A DNA stretch of 64,000 bases from assembly GCF_000142905.1 (NCBI RefSeq), contig NW_013657668.1, positions 190,912-254,911 of the forward strand, read 5' to 3'. The position numbers were made by a program, and so were the translations under genes. Positions 19,501-31,983 of this stretch are shown piece by piece (the stretch's first letter is position 1; each line of letters starts with the position of its first letter). The notes under the pieces are model-generated. The model searched no databases, was not told the DNA's origin, and saw nothing but the letters and a program-made list of their open reading frames with translations. This DNA comes from Thecamonas trahens ATCC 50062 (taxonomy: Eukaryota; Apusozoa; Apusomonadida; Apusomonadidae).

Positions 19501-22500
19501 ACATCGATGCGTCGTCGTCCATCACATACTTGAGCTTGTCTTCCGCCCACCGCAGTCGCGACTTGAGCCGCACAATCTCTTTCTTGGCCTTGCCCAGCTC
19601 GCGGACCAGTCGCTCTTCGGTCTCGCGCCCACCAGGACACTCCGGCCCAGAAAACGCAGGAGATATCGGTGTTCGCGGCGTTCCGCTGCCGTCGCTGGTC
19701 CGCTGCGCCCGCCGGCTGCGTCCGCCGCGCCCGCCTAGCCCAATCTGAACTGACGACGGCACTGATTCGACACTTGCTTCTATGCCGTCCGCTTGCTGCT
19801 CGAGCTCGCTGTTGCACCCCGTCTCAATCGTGAGGTCTGCCAACGAAGCCTTTGAAACCAAGATGCGCGGCCCACCGATGTCTTCGTCAGCTTGCACACG
19901 CTCACGCGCAAATGCCTCGCGCTCAGCTTGAGCCTCTGTTCTCTCGCGCACAAGCTGCTGCTCCAGCTCGGTGATGTGATCGCGCAGCGCTTGAGACGCG
20001 TTGCGAGTCGAGGTCACGAGGCTCATGAGCCGACTGCGCTCGGTCTGCGCCTCACTCAGCTCACTGCGCACACCTTCAATTGGTTGGCAAGTTCGCCATC
20101 CGTGGCCGCCATCTCGTCCGCCAACCGCAACAGCGACGCTGAATCTAGGTGCACCCCCGGGTCTTCCTCGAGCTGGCGCGAGAGCACATCCAGCTCAGCA
20201 GCATGCTCTTCAGCGAGCACTACACTCGAGTCATTGCCGACCTCGCCTTGCCCCACGCCACCAACTCACGGGCCAACAACCGAGTCGTCTCGTCCTCGGC
20301 ATCACGGGCACGCTCGAGCGCCAACGAGTGCTCGTCCGCCAGTCGGCGGGTCTCGTCCAGTGCCGCCATTAGCCGAGCCCTGACCTCTGCAGCCTCGCCT
20401 TGCGACATGCGTGCCGCGGCAAGCGCTCGCTGCTCCGCATCGAGCGCCGCCTGCTTTTGGTTAGTTAGATTCTGGATCTGTGTGTAGAGCGCTTGCTTCT
20501 CTGATAGGTAGAGCCTGCGCATTGACGCCAGCCGCGTCTGCAGTCGGTCCCGCTCGAGATACACTTTCATCGCATCAGTCGTTTGGGACTCGAGCGAAAG
20601 CAGTCGCGACGCGAGCTTGTCCGAGGTCTGCGCCACCGTGCTCGGGGCTAGGCCTACCGCCGGTTGACCAGAGCTGACCTGGCGCTCGCCAACCTGGCCT
20701 TCATCATCAATAAGGACCTCCGGATCGTCAGAGAGCAAACGCGCATCAGAAAGCAGTCCCAGGAGAACACTCCGCGATGCGGCGGCCTCTTCAGTCGCGA
20801 CAAGTGGCGGAAGAGGTGACGGCACGGCTTCGTCGGGCGTGGTCAAGCCAGCCGAAGGAGCGAGCATGGTTGATGGTCCAGACTCGGTCGTACGGGCCCG
20901 CGCAGAAGCAAGCTCCTCGCTCAGGCGACGAACCTCGGCCTCGAGGGCAGCATAGTCGTCGCCGTTGACATCAGAGACAACGACTTCGCGAGACTCCTTC
21001 CTTCCGCCACCCTGGCCCTTGCGGCCGCGTTTGCCCCGTCCTGCCCGTCCCCGCCGACCAGAGCCGCGACTGCGGCCCGACTTTCCTCGCCGCCCGCGCA
21101 GCGACGGCGAGCTTGCAGGAGAGCCTTGCAGCTCGGGCTCGTCGACCCCATGCTCCTTGTGGTCAGCCGCGCGCTTGGCCGCCCGCTGGGCAAGCGTCTT
21201 TTGCAGCGAGGCCACAGTGGCTTCCGACGCTGCCTTGATCTTGGCAATCTTGGCATCGGCTGCAGCCTCAGCCTCGCTCCGAATGCTTTTGAGCTTGACC
21301 TCGAGGTCATGTATCTTGGACTCGAGCGAGGCGTTGAGCGCCAGCAGCGGACCGGTCGTCGAGTCGTCGGTCCGCGCCATAGTCAAAATCTGCGCCTTCA
21401 GCGACTGGACCTCGCGCGCATGCGCTGTCTCCATGGCGGTCTTTTCCGCAGCCGCCGACGCCCGAACCTCCTCCAATTCTGCCGAGACCTCGGCATGCAG
21501 CGAGGCGACATACTCGCGGAAAACAGGATCCTCAAACATGGAAAGCTCGTCGTCGATGGCATCACCGCCTGTCAGCGAAGCGAGCGAAGTCTGTGATCCG
21601 AGACCACCGCGACGGGCGTTGATTCCGCGCTGGAGTCGCAGCGCTGACTGCATCTTCGCCACAGTCCGCTCGGCCTTTTTCTCACGGACTACCGTGAGCG
21701 CCTTGAAGGCCTCAGTGTCCTTGACAAGGGCCTGGTACATGCGCTTGAGCTTGCGTGCATGGTTCTTCAAGTTCTTGTACTTTTCCACCAGGGCTGCCGA
21801 GTCGCCGAGCTCGTCGTCATCGTCATCATCACCAAAGCCCAGCGCGTCGAGCGTTGCCCGCCACGACGAGGCCTCGGCTGCTGCCGATGCCTGCATCGAA
21901 GTGATGTGCGAGGCAAAAGATGACTCGTTCGACGCCAACAGTTCGTCGATCTCGCGATCCTTGCTCTCCAACACAAGGGTTAGTGACGCTACCTTGGCCT
22001 CCAACTTGGCGATTTTTTCGCGCGAGGTCTGCAACTCGCGCTCCTTGGCAAAAATCTTCTGCTTGCCCGACTTGACCGCGTCGCGCAGTGCCTTGACCCG
22101 CTTGCCGGACAGCTCCTTGGAGGCGTCAAGCAAGTCAAAGTTGCGATTGACCTCGGAGCGGTAGAGCGAGACCATCGAGTCCTTGATGGTCTTCAGCTTG
22201 GCTGTCGAGCCGAGTGCGGTCTGGAAGGCCTCCTCCAGCGGAGCGGTCGCCGCCTCTTCGATGTGTATGTCGATGTCATCAAAGACGCCGTCAGCAGCGG
22301 CGTCAAACCACCGGCGCAGCGACTTGAGCGCCTCCTCGCGGGTAATACACAACGCCTCGTAGTTGACAATGATGACGTTGACTTGCCCGCGCGCAGCATG
22401 CCTCTGCGCTTCGGACGAGAGCAGCTCCGAGAGGCCCGAGTCGACACTGGCAGCCTCGCGCTGCGCCTCATCGTACTCGGACAGCGCCGAGTTGACCGTC

Positions 22501-25500
22501 GCCTCAATGTTGTCAAGCATGGCCGTAGTATACTGCGCCTCTTCGAGACTCGACCGCGGCGTGGTGAACCGCACGGTCGGCTTGGCCCGCTGCACACCGG
22601 CTTCGCCGTGTGCCTGCCACTCATCATCGGCAAGGTCCGCGTAGAACGCATTCAGGTCCACCTTGGACGCGTCGAACTCGTTGCCCGGCTCCTCCGCCAA
22701 CCGCCCCAGATTGGTCAACCCCATGAGCGGCGGCACGCCAGACATGTTGCTCGCCACAACCACGCCGTCGCCTGTCGCTGTGCTTGGTTTGGACGTCTGG
22801 TCACCGAGACAAGTGGCCAAGCCAACAGCTCTTGCCGTTCGGTCGTTGCCGCCGCGCCCGAGTTGGTCGGTTCCTCTTTCGCGACAACTAGCCACACACT
22901 CCTTTGACTCTTTATCGCGACACTGCTGCCAGCTCTTCCTCATACCGCGCAATGAGATCGTTCTTGAGGCCAAGTCGTTTTTGAGCATCTGCTCGCGGTG
23001 GAGCGCGTCCATCATCTTGCGCTCGGCGGCCTGGGTAGCCCGGGTCAAGTTCGCTTGCTCTCGTGACGACGATGACGTCGCTGCAGTGAGGCGCGTCTGG
23101 AGCTCACTGTTCTCGCGCACAAGCTGAGCAATGCGCTCCTGCAGATCGTCCACCGTCCGCCGAAGTTCCTCCATCTCCTGCCGCTGGCGAGTCGACGCTT
23201 GGTGAATCCGCTGCGAGGTCTCGGCGGATGCTGCCGTTCGCGCCTGCGACAACTGCGCTCGCAGCAGCTTAGCCTCCTTGATCGCCTGGCTTGCCCTAGC
23301 CCGCTCTAACTCCAGATCCTGCCGAAGCTGGTTAGCCTCGGATGTTGACCTAAGCGATGACGCACCAACAGACTGCATCAACTCGGTTCGATGCGAGTCC
23401 ACTGCTTTTTCTCCCGCTGAAGAATGACCAGCGCGTCCTCAAACTCGGAGACCTGAGTCCGCAGCTCGGCGTTCTCGGCCTTGCTTCGCGAAATCGCCTC
23501 CTCCGACGCAACCAGCACATCTCGAAGACCCTCCACGGTGGCCAGCATCTCGCCCAGCTTCTGTCGCAGCACAGCAGCGTCATCGCTCTCATACCCGGAG
23601 CGCACGTTCTCCTTGCAACTGTCGAACGGCGGCGTCGTCGCAAGTTCCCATGCCGCGAGGCCGGAACCCATCACTGGAGTCCGGCTCTGTGGTCGGAGAT
23701 GAGCATCGGTAAGGGCGTCCTCCACGTGCTCGAGCTGCTGAGTGCAGAGCGCAAGCTCGCGCTCGAGCTTGGCCACCTCACGGGCTCGCCCGTCAAGCCG
23801 ATCGCGAAGGCTCTCGGCCTCAGCAACGTGCTGCCGCGCACTGCGCCGCGCGCTTGCTACCTCGTCTTCCAGCCGCTCATTGGCCCCGCGCAGCTGCGCG
23901 AGCTCGCTTGCCCGGGACTCGCAGGCCTCCTCGAGTGCATGCGCCCGTGAACTTGCCGCCAGTGCTTCGGCCTGCACAGAGTCAAGCTCCTTACGCAGGC
24001 AAACAAGCTTGGCCTCGAGCGTTCGCACTGTGTCCTCGGTTGCCCGGCGAGAGGCAATCTCGCTGCGAACAGCCTCCAGTTCGGCGCTCAGCTTCGTAGA
24101 CGCCCGCTCAGCATCGGCGAGCTGACGGTCGGTATTCCGGCGCAGCTCGGCAAGCGCAGCCTTGGCCGCTGCCTCTGCGCCCTCCATGGTCTTTTTCAGG
24201 CCGATGTAGTCGTCGTGGGCTGATGCAAGCGCATGCCGCGCAACTCCAGTCTCCTGCTCGGCAAGCGCTGCCCGCGTCTCGGCTTGGGCTGCTGCCTCGG
24301 CAGCTTCCTTGCACTTGTCCTGCGTAGCTTCGAGTCGGGCTGTCAACTCGGCAGCCGTTTTCTTGGCAGCTTGCGCGTCTGCAGTCGCGTGTTCCAGCGA
24401 TGCCTCCAGTCTGGACGCAATCCCGGTCAGCCTAGTAACTTCAGCCTGTGCCCGTGCGAGCTCGGCCGCTGTATCTTCAGCGCGACGCTGCGCCGCAGCT
24501 GCCTCGGAGCGGGCACCCGCCAGCTCGACCGCTGCCGCTGAAGCCGACTCGGCTGCACGCGCTTCAGCAGCTGTTCGCGCTGCAGACGCCGACATCTGCG
24601 AGTCATGGAGCGTAGCCAGGCGCGTTTCCAGCTCGGTGACCCGGGTGCGGGCCTCGGCGAGACGCTCCCCCATCAGCGATGCATCATGCAGTTCTGCCTG
24701 AGATGGCATAGCTGCTAGGCGCGACTCAGCACTATCAGCTGCGCGCCGCGCACGGTCGGCATCGTCGCGTGCCTGTGCGACCGCAGCCTCGAGCTCCGTC
24801 ACGCGTCGAACCGCCGCATCTGCCCGGGCCTGCTCACGATTGGCTCTCTCCACTGCGGCGCTGAGCTCTGCCGAGATAGTCTCGAGCTTGAATCCGGTCA
24901 CCGCGTGCTCTTTCTCCAAATCCCGCAGCGCCTTGGCTTCGCGAGCCGCCTCGGCTGCCTCGTTCTTGAGGTTCTCAACCGTAGCGGCGAGCGAGTCAGT
25001 CTGCAGCCGGCTCGACGCCAAGAGCGCCTCGGTCTTGCTAAGCTCCTCGCCGCGGGTGTCGTGAGCATGGCGAATCTGCGCAAGCTCCGACTCCAGGGTG
25101 GCAACACGAGCAGGGCCTGCGGTTGCAAGCTCGGCAGTGAGCTCGTCAACACGGGCTTCCAGCGTGGCAACAGCTTCAGCAGTCGCAGCTTCGCCTTCCA
25201 GTAGCTGGTTGACATACCCGACTGCCTGTGCCTTTTCCATCATTGACGCCTCCACCACCGTGTCCAACTCCCGCAGCTGAGCCTCGTAGTCGGCAACGCG
25301 CTCGGCGAGCGCTGCAGCCTCGGCCGAGTGAGCATCAACCTCGGCAGCCATGGCTGCAGCATCGCGGGAGGCCTCAGCCAGCTGAGCCTCGAGCGCTGTA
25401 ACCTTGGCTGCAAGCTCGGAGCGGGTCCCTAGCACGGTGTCAAGCTCGGCCTTGGACGAGCTGAGCTCGGCGGTGGCGTTTCGCGCCTGCTCGGCGTAGT

Positions 25501-27502
25501 GGGTCACAAACCGCTCTGTGTTGACCAGCGACGCTTGCATCTCCTCAGCCCGTGACTTGGTGGCTGCCAACTCAGCCCGGGTCTCACGCAGCTCGGCGCC
25601 AAGCTCGTCCATACCGCGCCGCGCTGCGCCAAACGCCTTGGCGTGCTCGATCTCCAGCTCGCGGTAGGCAGCCTCGACTTGGTCGCGTACAGAGGCCTCG
25701 GCCGACGACAGCCGTTCAAGCAACTCCTCTTTCTCGGCCGCATACGTCTCGCGCGACGACGCCATGGCATCGTGTGCAGCCTTGGCCGCCGCCTCAGCGC
25801 CTTCCAGTGCAGCGAGCAGATCACGGACTTGAGCCTCGTACGCCGCCGCCAGATTAGCCTGCGACGCACACGCAGCATCGGCATCCTCACACAGCTCCTG
25901 CAGGTACTCGACAGTGGCACGGAGCTCGACAACGGCCACGGCATCCTGAGCTGCCTGTTCGCGCACCGTGGCGAGCGCTGTCGCAGTCCGGTCGTCGCGC
26001 GTCCGCACTTCATCATACTGGTTCTGCAGAATATTGAGATCAACAAGCGCTTTCTCCAGCTTGCTGTGCGTCTCTTGCAGTGTGTCGGTCAGCTGCCGGA
26101 CTCGGTTGCCGGCTGCCAAGGCCTCTTTGTCAAGCTTGATGTTGGCAGCCTCGAGGCCAGCAATCCGTTCCGAGCTTGATGCCTCGAGCACGCTCAGCTG
26201 AGCCTCGAGCTTGGTTCTCGCCTCGCGTTCGTTGCTCAGCGCAGCCTTGGTCTCGTCAAGCTCGGCAAGCGCAGCTCTGGCTGACTCTTGAAGCTCGACA
26301 AGTGCTGTCGATGCAGCCTCCAGTCGCTCTTCTACTCCAACCTTGACAATCATGAGCTCGTGGAGCGCGTCGCGCTCGAGGGCAAGCTCCTCGTGTCGGG
26401 CCACAGCTTCGTCAAGCGAAGCCTGGAGAGCCGGTAGCATCTCAACGTCGCCCATCAGCCGCACGCGGTCCATGTCGGCCTTGGAGAGCGCAATTTTGGT
26501 AATGTCAAGTTCGAGCTTGGCCTGCTGCGCCACCGACTCCAGGTGAGCATTTCGATCCTCCATGTCCGCAATCCGCGACGCGGCCGCAGACTCGGCCGCC
26601 TCAACCGCAATAGCGGCCTCGGCTTCAGAGTTTCGAACGTCAAGTTCAAGTCGGAGAGCCAGCTGGTGGGCGGCAAGCGCATCGTCGCGGGCGGCCTGGA
26701 GCTCGGCGGCCATGGCGGCGATCTTGTTCTCCAGCGCCATAGCCAGCGAGCGCTCGTCGCCGAGCTCAAGAGCAGACGCATTGAGCTGATCCTCGACTTC
26801 CCCGCGGTCCGCCAGCACCGTGTTGAGCTGGCTAGAGAGCCGTTGACGCTCATCACGGAGCGCTGCAAGCTCGTCCCGCGTGCGGTCGAGCTCGTCATTG
26901 GTGGCGCGGACCTCGTACGTTAGCTCGAGCTGGGCCTTGTCTGCGGCAGCAGCGTCACTCCGCGCCTCATGCAAGTTGCGACGGAGGCTCTCGATCTCAG
27001 CCTTGGCACTCGCCAGCTCCTCGGCTACCTTGCGAAGCTCTGTGTTCCGAGCATCGAGCAGGCCGGCGGCGGAGCGAGACGCACGCTTGTCGGCCTCGAG
27101 CTCAGCGAGGCGCGCATTGGTGGCAATCTCCCACTCGCGGGCGTTGGCCAACTCGGCATCGCGAGCGCGGAGCGTGCCACGAAGCTCTTCGATGGTACCG
27201 AGCGCCGTGCGGGCTGCTGCTGCCTCTTCGTTGTGCGAGGCGACAGCGACGTTGAGCTCGGCGCGGGTGGCGCTGTGCGCGGCGCGTTCGTCCTCAAGCG
27301 CCTGCTCCAGCTCGGCAATGGTTTGACAGTACGTAGCCTGGATGCCCTGAGCCTCGTTGAGCTGCATCTGTGTCGCGTCGCGCTCCAGATACGCCATCGA
27401 GAGCTTGGTCTCATACTCGCCCTCGACCGCGCCAAGACTCGCCGAATACGCGCCCGAGTGGGCTATGGTCAACGAGTCGTGGGTCACAATCGGCAGCGAC
27501 AT
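16553..27502 (-). CDS. Giant coiled-coil protein
   Basis: Exons 27502-23403, 23349-20270, 20219-20074 and 20044-16553 sum to 3605 aa in phase. Introns are 53 nt (donor GTGGAC), 50 nt (donor GTGAGT, acceptor TAG) and 29 nt (GTGTGC...CAG); the last is so short that a frameshift is an alternative. Nearly all residues form Glu/Ala/Leu/Arg-rich heptads. Interruptions include an acidic GFGDDDDDDELGD stretch, a basic Gly/Arg/Ser patch (GRRGKSGRSRGSGRRGRAG), and Ser/Pro-rich linkers near the C-terminus. No motor, kinase or actin-binding head is visible. The family is not recognised; golgin-, centrosome- or basal-body-type scaffolds look similar. If the introns are wrong it could be two or three adjacent coiled-coil genes. 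The ATG at 27502 (MSLPIVTHDS) was chosen over an in-frame upstream TTG. Confidence 0.65.
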
Positions 27503-27768
27503 GGTCCCTGCCTCACCTCGTGCTGCTCTCTGTGGGTACAGTAACACCTGTGCCAAAGGCGTGAGCGAGGTGGTTGTCGTCGCTGACGGCGACCGCTACC
27601 GTTGCACCGCCCGACGACGCCCGCTGCATGTGAGCGGGTGTCAGGCGCGGTCCGAGCTGCACAAATTTTGTACCGAGGCCGAAGAAGGCGATTCATTCAC
27701 GGCAAAACGATGGGGTTCTTGTTTTGCGGATGGTCACACACAAGCAAGGCTCTGTACGAGGCCCATGG

Positions 27769-30700
27769 CTAGAGGCGCGGGTTCTGGAGGAGCGCCACGA
27801 CCTCGGGTCGGTCAGCCAGCCAACGGGTGAACGGCTGGGAGTCGGGCCCGTGCCAAAAGGTAGCGCCAGCTTCGAGAAGGTAGGCAGCAAAGACGACAAA
27901 GACGCAGTAGCGCTCGAGAAAGTCAAGCGTCTTGCCCACGTAGCGCGGGTTGGTCTCTGAGAGGAGGTAGACGTCGTGGATAGAGGTCCGCAGATTGAGG
28001 ACCAGGTCACAGGCGTCGATCGAGGTGTCGACGAAATCCTTGGCAGCCCAACCCGGACCGAGGACCCGGACCAAGTCGAGGACTGTGGCGTACTCGCCGG
28101 CGCGCATAGCTTCGACCGACGAGTGGCGCCGAAGCGGGCGGAGCGGCTGGGCGAGGTTGTGCCTAGACCTGTCATCTTCGTCCGACTCGTCGCCCGAAGC
28201 CGCATCCAAATGCGCAGCGTCGGCTTCACCCGCGAGCGCGCGGATGACCATGTGGCAGACAACGGTACCTTGGGTCGTCCGGCCCTGGCCCATCTGGCAC
28301 TGGCACACGAACCGGAGCGCGTCGCGGTCGGCCGGGATGGTCTCCGGCAGTCCGTCGCAGCCCCAGGCGTCGGCGACGATGCCTGCCACCCGCTCCAGGT
28401 CCGAGGCTAGGAAGGCCTTTTCGTCGGTGACCGGGACGCGAAAAAAGTCAACTGAGAACTCTTCGAGCGACGCAAACAGGTCACGGTAGGTGGCGATGGT
28501 GTGTGGGCCCTCGACGGCCTCCCAGTGTGAGAGAAGCATGCCCATGAGCTCCGGATCGCCGGTCTCGTCCTCGCCGTGGACCAGGACATGGGCACCGTAG
28601 AGTTCGGCCTCAGCTCGGACGTCGTCGAGGAGCCTCAGCTCGAGCGCCTCGAGTCGGGCCTCGTCAATGCCACGCGACTGCAGGTTGCGGAACGGGTTAC
28701 CGGCTTCGCGGAGAACAAACGGCTTGGCAGCGAGGAAGAGGACAGGCTCTTCGCGGAGGCAAACCCAATGGACCCGCGCAGAGGCACCGGCCTCACCCAC
28801 CACCCTCAAGAGGACCTCAACTAGCGCCGCGCCGGTCGGCATGCCCACGCCGTAGATCGGGTACCGGGCGTCCACATGCCGAAAGTTGGGCGCGCCAGTC
28901 AGCTTGAGCTCAATGTGCTGCTTCTGGCAACCCGGAAAATGGTCGGCCTTCATGATCATGCCGCCGGCAAGCACAGTGCCGCCACGAGCGTCCACCACCC
29001 CGGCGTGGTCGTCCATCGACGAGACCACGCCGGTCCGGCAGCTCGGCACGACCTTGGCACGGTTTTCAAAGTCGCTTCGTGAGAAGAGCACGTCGTCGCC
29101 CTCACGCCGCGCCGAGCTCCACAGCGCAGACAACAGACCACTCACCTCGGGCAAAGAGTTGAGAAATCCAGCAAACGAGGTGCGCTCTCGGGTGCCCGAA
29201 AAGGCGGCATACTCGGTAAAGCAGATAAGGTTGAGGTACAAGTCCATCGAGTAACGTGCCTTGAACCTCAGCAGCGTGGCGGTGTTATCCTCGTCGTCTC
29301 CTTCCGACAGCTCGTCGAGGAACGACCACATGATCGACCGCAGCGACCGACCGGCGGCGGCGGCAAAGAACTCTTCAGCACGCTCGAGTGCTGCATTTCC
29401 ATGCGGCAGCAGCCGCACAAGCTCTTTCACCAGTTGCGGGTTGGCAAACTTGGGCTGCGGCGCCCCCTTGGCCACCGGGGGCCGCACAAGCTCAACAGGT
29501 TCGATGCCTGCCGCAAGACCAGCCACTGCCATGCATACCGCCGTCCGCATTCCGCCGTGGCCAGAAATCAAGAGCAGGTGCTCACCAGCGTTGCGGGCAG
29601 CGACGGCCTCGATGGCCAGGTCGTCAAACGACCTCGCTGTGTAGTTGATCTGGCCCGCAAGAACGGACGCAATGGTCGACGTCGACAGCGCCGAGAGCTT
29701 CGCCTGGGCCTCGAGTGACGCGAGTGCCTCCTCGTCCTCGCCAGCTAGCGTTCCAACATGCAGCGGCAGTCGCTCGTACGAGAGCTTGAAGCCCTCGGCG
29801 AGGAGCTGGGCCATGGCCTCTGCTGGCGTGACCAGAGAGGTCCCGTCAGGGAGCAGGTCTGCCAGCGCCACAGACTCGCCCGGATGGACCAGAACCTTGT
29901 TGCCGAGCGAGGCCGCCTCATCGGCCACATCGGCCTTGAGTCGCGCCTCAACCTCGAGAAGGCGCTCAGCCGAGATGCCGCGCATCTCCATGAGCACCTG
30001 CCGCGGTGCGTCAAACGAGCGCAGCGCAAAAGGCACGCCCGAGATGTAAACAAACGGCTCCATGCGGACGTTGACAACATTGATCCGCCCCGCGTGCGTC
30101 GCCACCAGCACTGACCGCAGCAACGACCGGAGCGTCGGCTGTGACGTCTGTGCGCAGCCGTGGATCTGGAACGAGCTCCTGCCGACCCGCCCCTCGCCGT
30201 CTGCGAGGAGCGGGCGGTAGTTGGCATCGACATTAAGCGGTGGCGCACCTGGCCTGGCCGCTGTCACGCCCACGTCAACCACGTCCTGGCGCAGGATCGA
30301 GTACGCCGAGAGAACTGAACCCGAGCGCCCCGCGACGAGCGAGCGGGCGAGCTTAGGATCGACCTCGGAACCAGCCTCCAGTGACGCAGCCAGTGCCCGC
30401 GAGTCTGCGTCGAGGTCGTCAGCCGGCACGAAAAACGCTGCCACCGAGTCGGTGTCGAGCGACGAGTAGACATGCCGGACCTCGGGGTGCTCGTTGATCC
30501 AGTCGGCAAACGAGATCTGGCGCGGAAAGGTGCCACCAGCCGAGAGCGTCTCGACCAACTCCATGTAGTAAGCCGAGAACGCAATGAGCATGACATAGCG
30601 GCGGAGAAAGAGAAGCGAGTGCTCAAGGTCAGGCGGCGACGAGGCCTTGTACACGAGCACGGCTTCACGGATGTTGACGAGCTCTGCCGTGGTGTCAACG

Positions 30701-31983
30701 ACATCGTCGACAAAGGTCTTGGCGCGCGCACCGATCGCCAGTGCACGGACCAGCGCAAGGACAACTCGATAGTTACCGGCCTGCTGCTCAACAACACGCC
30801 CGAAAATGCGGTCGTGCGGGACCGCGACCGGGTGGGTGGACTCTGGAAGCGCCGAGTCGAGCGACGGCGAGCGAACGAGGCCAGCACCGAGAAGCCGCTT
30901 CGGGACGGCGCCAAAGGCCAGGTCTTCGCCTTGCTCGCCGGCCGCGGTCGGCGAACACGGGCCAACCGCAAGCGCGGCCATGCCGCCGGTCAGCGAGACC
31001 GAGGTCTTGAGCCGCGACGCAAGTGATGGCGTGCCTGGTGGCGAGTCACCGAGGGCGCCAAACGAGGCAAGCTCGGGTGCGTACGACGACTTGGGCGTCA
31101 TCTCGACCGGGGTGGCAAGGCCAACGCCAGCACGGAGCTTGAGAATGACCTTGGCCAGCGCCATCGAAAACGTGGTCCGTCCACGGCCCGACTGACAGTT
31201 GAAGACCAAGGCCTGGGCGGCACCGGGCGCGTCGGATGCGGCTTCGATGACGCGAGCGAGGGCATCAAAGACCGCAAAGTCGGGCACTGCCATCGGTGGC
31301 AGCGGAATGCGATGGTATGAGAGTGAGATGCCTGGAACCTGCGCGAGGACGACGGCAACAAATTCGGCCGAGGTAAGGATGGAGGTCGGCCCGGTGACGG
31401 CGCCCAGCACGTCGGCATCGGGCGACGGCAGCTCGACGTGCTCCCACATGGCAAGCACCCTTCCAGGCTCTACTTCCTTGTGAACAAGAATCATCGAGCC
31501 GTAGCGACGGGCTTCGGCCACAACATCGGCCTTGAGCTTGGCTTCGAGAGCGTCCAGCCGCTCGGCCGAGATTCCGCGGAGATTCTGTAGGTTGGCGAGC
31601 GGATCGTCGGCGGAGCGGAGGACATACGGCGTCATGTTGAGGTATATCATGGCCTCCTCACGGAGATTGACCCAGTGAATGATGCCCGAGCGGGCGGCGG
31701 CAAGCCGCAGCACTGCGCGCATGCCTGCCGCCGTCGGCTGGGCCACGCCAAAGAGAGGAAACTGATAGGCGCGCCGGAAGTTGGGCGCGCCAGAGACTCG
31801 AGGTGTGAGGCCCCAGGCCCGTGATCCTGGGTACGCATCCGACTTGAGTACCATCGACGGCGTCAGTACATCCCCACGCCGTGCCGAGACCAGCAAGTCC
31901 GACTCGAGATCGTTGGTGGTAGCCACGTAACGTGCCGCGGCAGACATGCGGATGCGGTCCGGCGCCTTGGACTGCTGCGACAT
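27769..31983 (-). CDS. Paladin-like protein with three PTP-like phytase domains
   Basis: This is a single-exon gene of 1404 aa. Three tandem units share the GAPNFR or equivalent opening, a long segment with REE...YVLR and L.N.RGIS.ERL..LE..L, and a P-loop region. Unit 1 has NCQSGRGRTT near residue 263 and unit 3 has CQMGQGRTT near 1227; both fit Cys-X5-Arg. Unit 2 (about 800) reads LLISGHGGMRTAV, with Ser where the catalytic Cys should be. This matches paladin (PALD1), a PTP-like phytase relative linked in animals to phosphoinositide handling. Activity is inferred only for units 1 and 3. The ATG at 31983 (MSQQSKAPDR) was chosen; upstream codons in the same frame are low-complexity. Confidence 0.85.
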   Translation of the reverse strand: MSQQSKAPDRIRMSAAARYVATTNDLESDLLVSARRGDVLTPSMVLKSDAYPGSRAWGLTPRVSGAPNFRRAYQFPLFGVAQPTAAGMRAVLRLAAARSGIIHWVNLREEAMIYLNMTPYVLRSADDPLANLQNLRGISAERLDALEAKLKADVVAEARRYGSMILVHKEVEPGRVLAMWEHVELPSPDADVLGAVTGPTSILTSAEFVAVVLAQVPGISLSYHRIPLPPMAVPDFAVFDALARVIEAASDAPGAAQALVFNCQSGRGRTTFSMALAKVILKLRAGVGLATPVEMTPKSSYAPELASFGALGDSPPGTPSLASRLKTSVSLTGGMAALAVGPCSPTAAGEQGEDLAFGAVPKRLLGAGLVRSPSLDSALPESTHPVAVPHDRIFGRVVEQQAGNYRVVLALVRALAIGARAKTFVDDVVDTTAELVNIREAVLVYKASSPPDLEHSLLFLRRYVMLIAFSAYYMELVETLSAGGTFPRQISFADWINEHPEVRHVYSSLDTDSVAAFFVPADDLDADSRALAASLEAGSEVDPKLARSLVAGRSGSVLSAYSILRQDVVDVGVTAARPGAPPLNVDANYRPLLADGEGRVGRSSFQIHGCAQTSQPTLRSLLRSVLVATHAGRINVVNVRMEPFVYISGVPFALRSFDAPRQVLMEMRGISAERLLEVEARLKADVADEAASLGNKVLVHPGESVALADLLPDGTSLVTPAEAMAQLLAEGFKLSYERLPLHVGTLAGEDEEALASLEAQAKLSALSTSTIASVLAGQINYTARSFDDLAIEAVAARNAGEHLLLISGHGGMRTAVCMAVAGLAAGIEPVELVRPPVAKGAPQPKFANPQLVKELVRLLPHGNAALERAEEFFAAAAGRSLRSIMWSFLDELSEGDDEDNTATLLRFKARYSMDLYLNLICFTEYAAFSGTRERTSFAGFLNSLPEVSGLLSALWSSARREGDDVLFSRSDFENRAKVVPSCRTGVVSSMDDHAGVVDARGGTVLAGGMIMKADHFPGCQKQHIELKLTGAPNFRHVDARYPIYGVGMPTGAALVEVLLRVVGEAGASARVHWVCLREEPVLFLAAKPFVLREAGNPFRNLQSRGIDEARLEALELRLLDDVRAEAELYGAHVLVHGEDETGDPELMGMLLSHWEAVEGPHTIATYRDLFASLEEFSVDFFRVPVTDEKAFLASDLERVAGIVADAWGCDGLPETIPADRDALRFVCQCQMGQGRTTQGTVVCHMVIRALAGEADAAHLDAASGDESDEDDRSRHNLAQPLRPLRRHSSVEAMRAGEYATVLDLVRVLGPGWAAKDFVDTSIDACDLVLNLRTSIHDVYLLSETNPRYVGKTLDFLERYCVFVVFAAYLLEAGATFWHGPDSQPFTRWLADRPEVVALLQNPRL

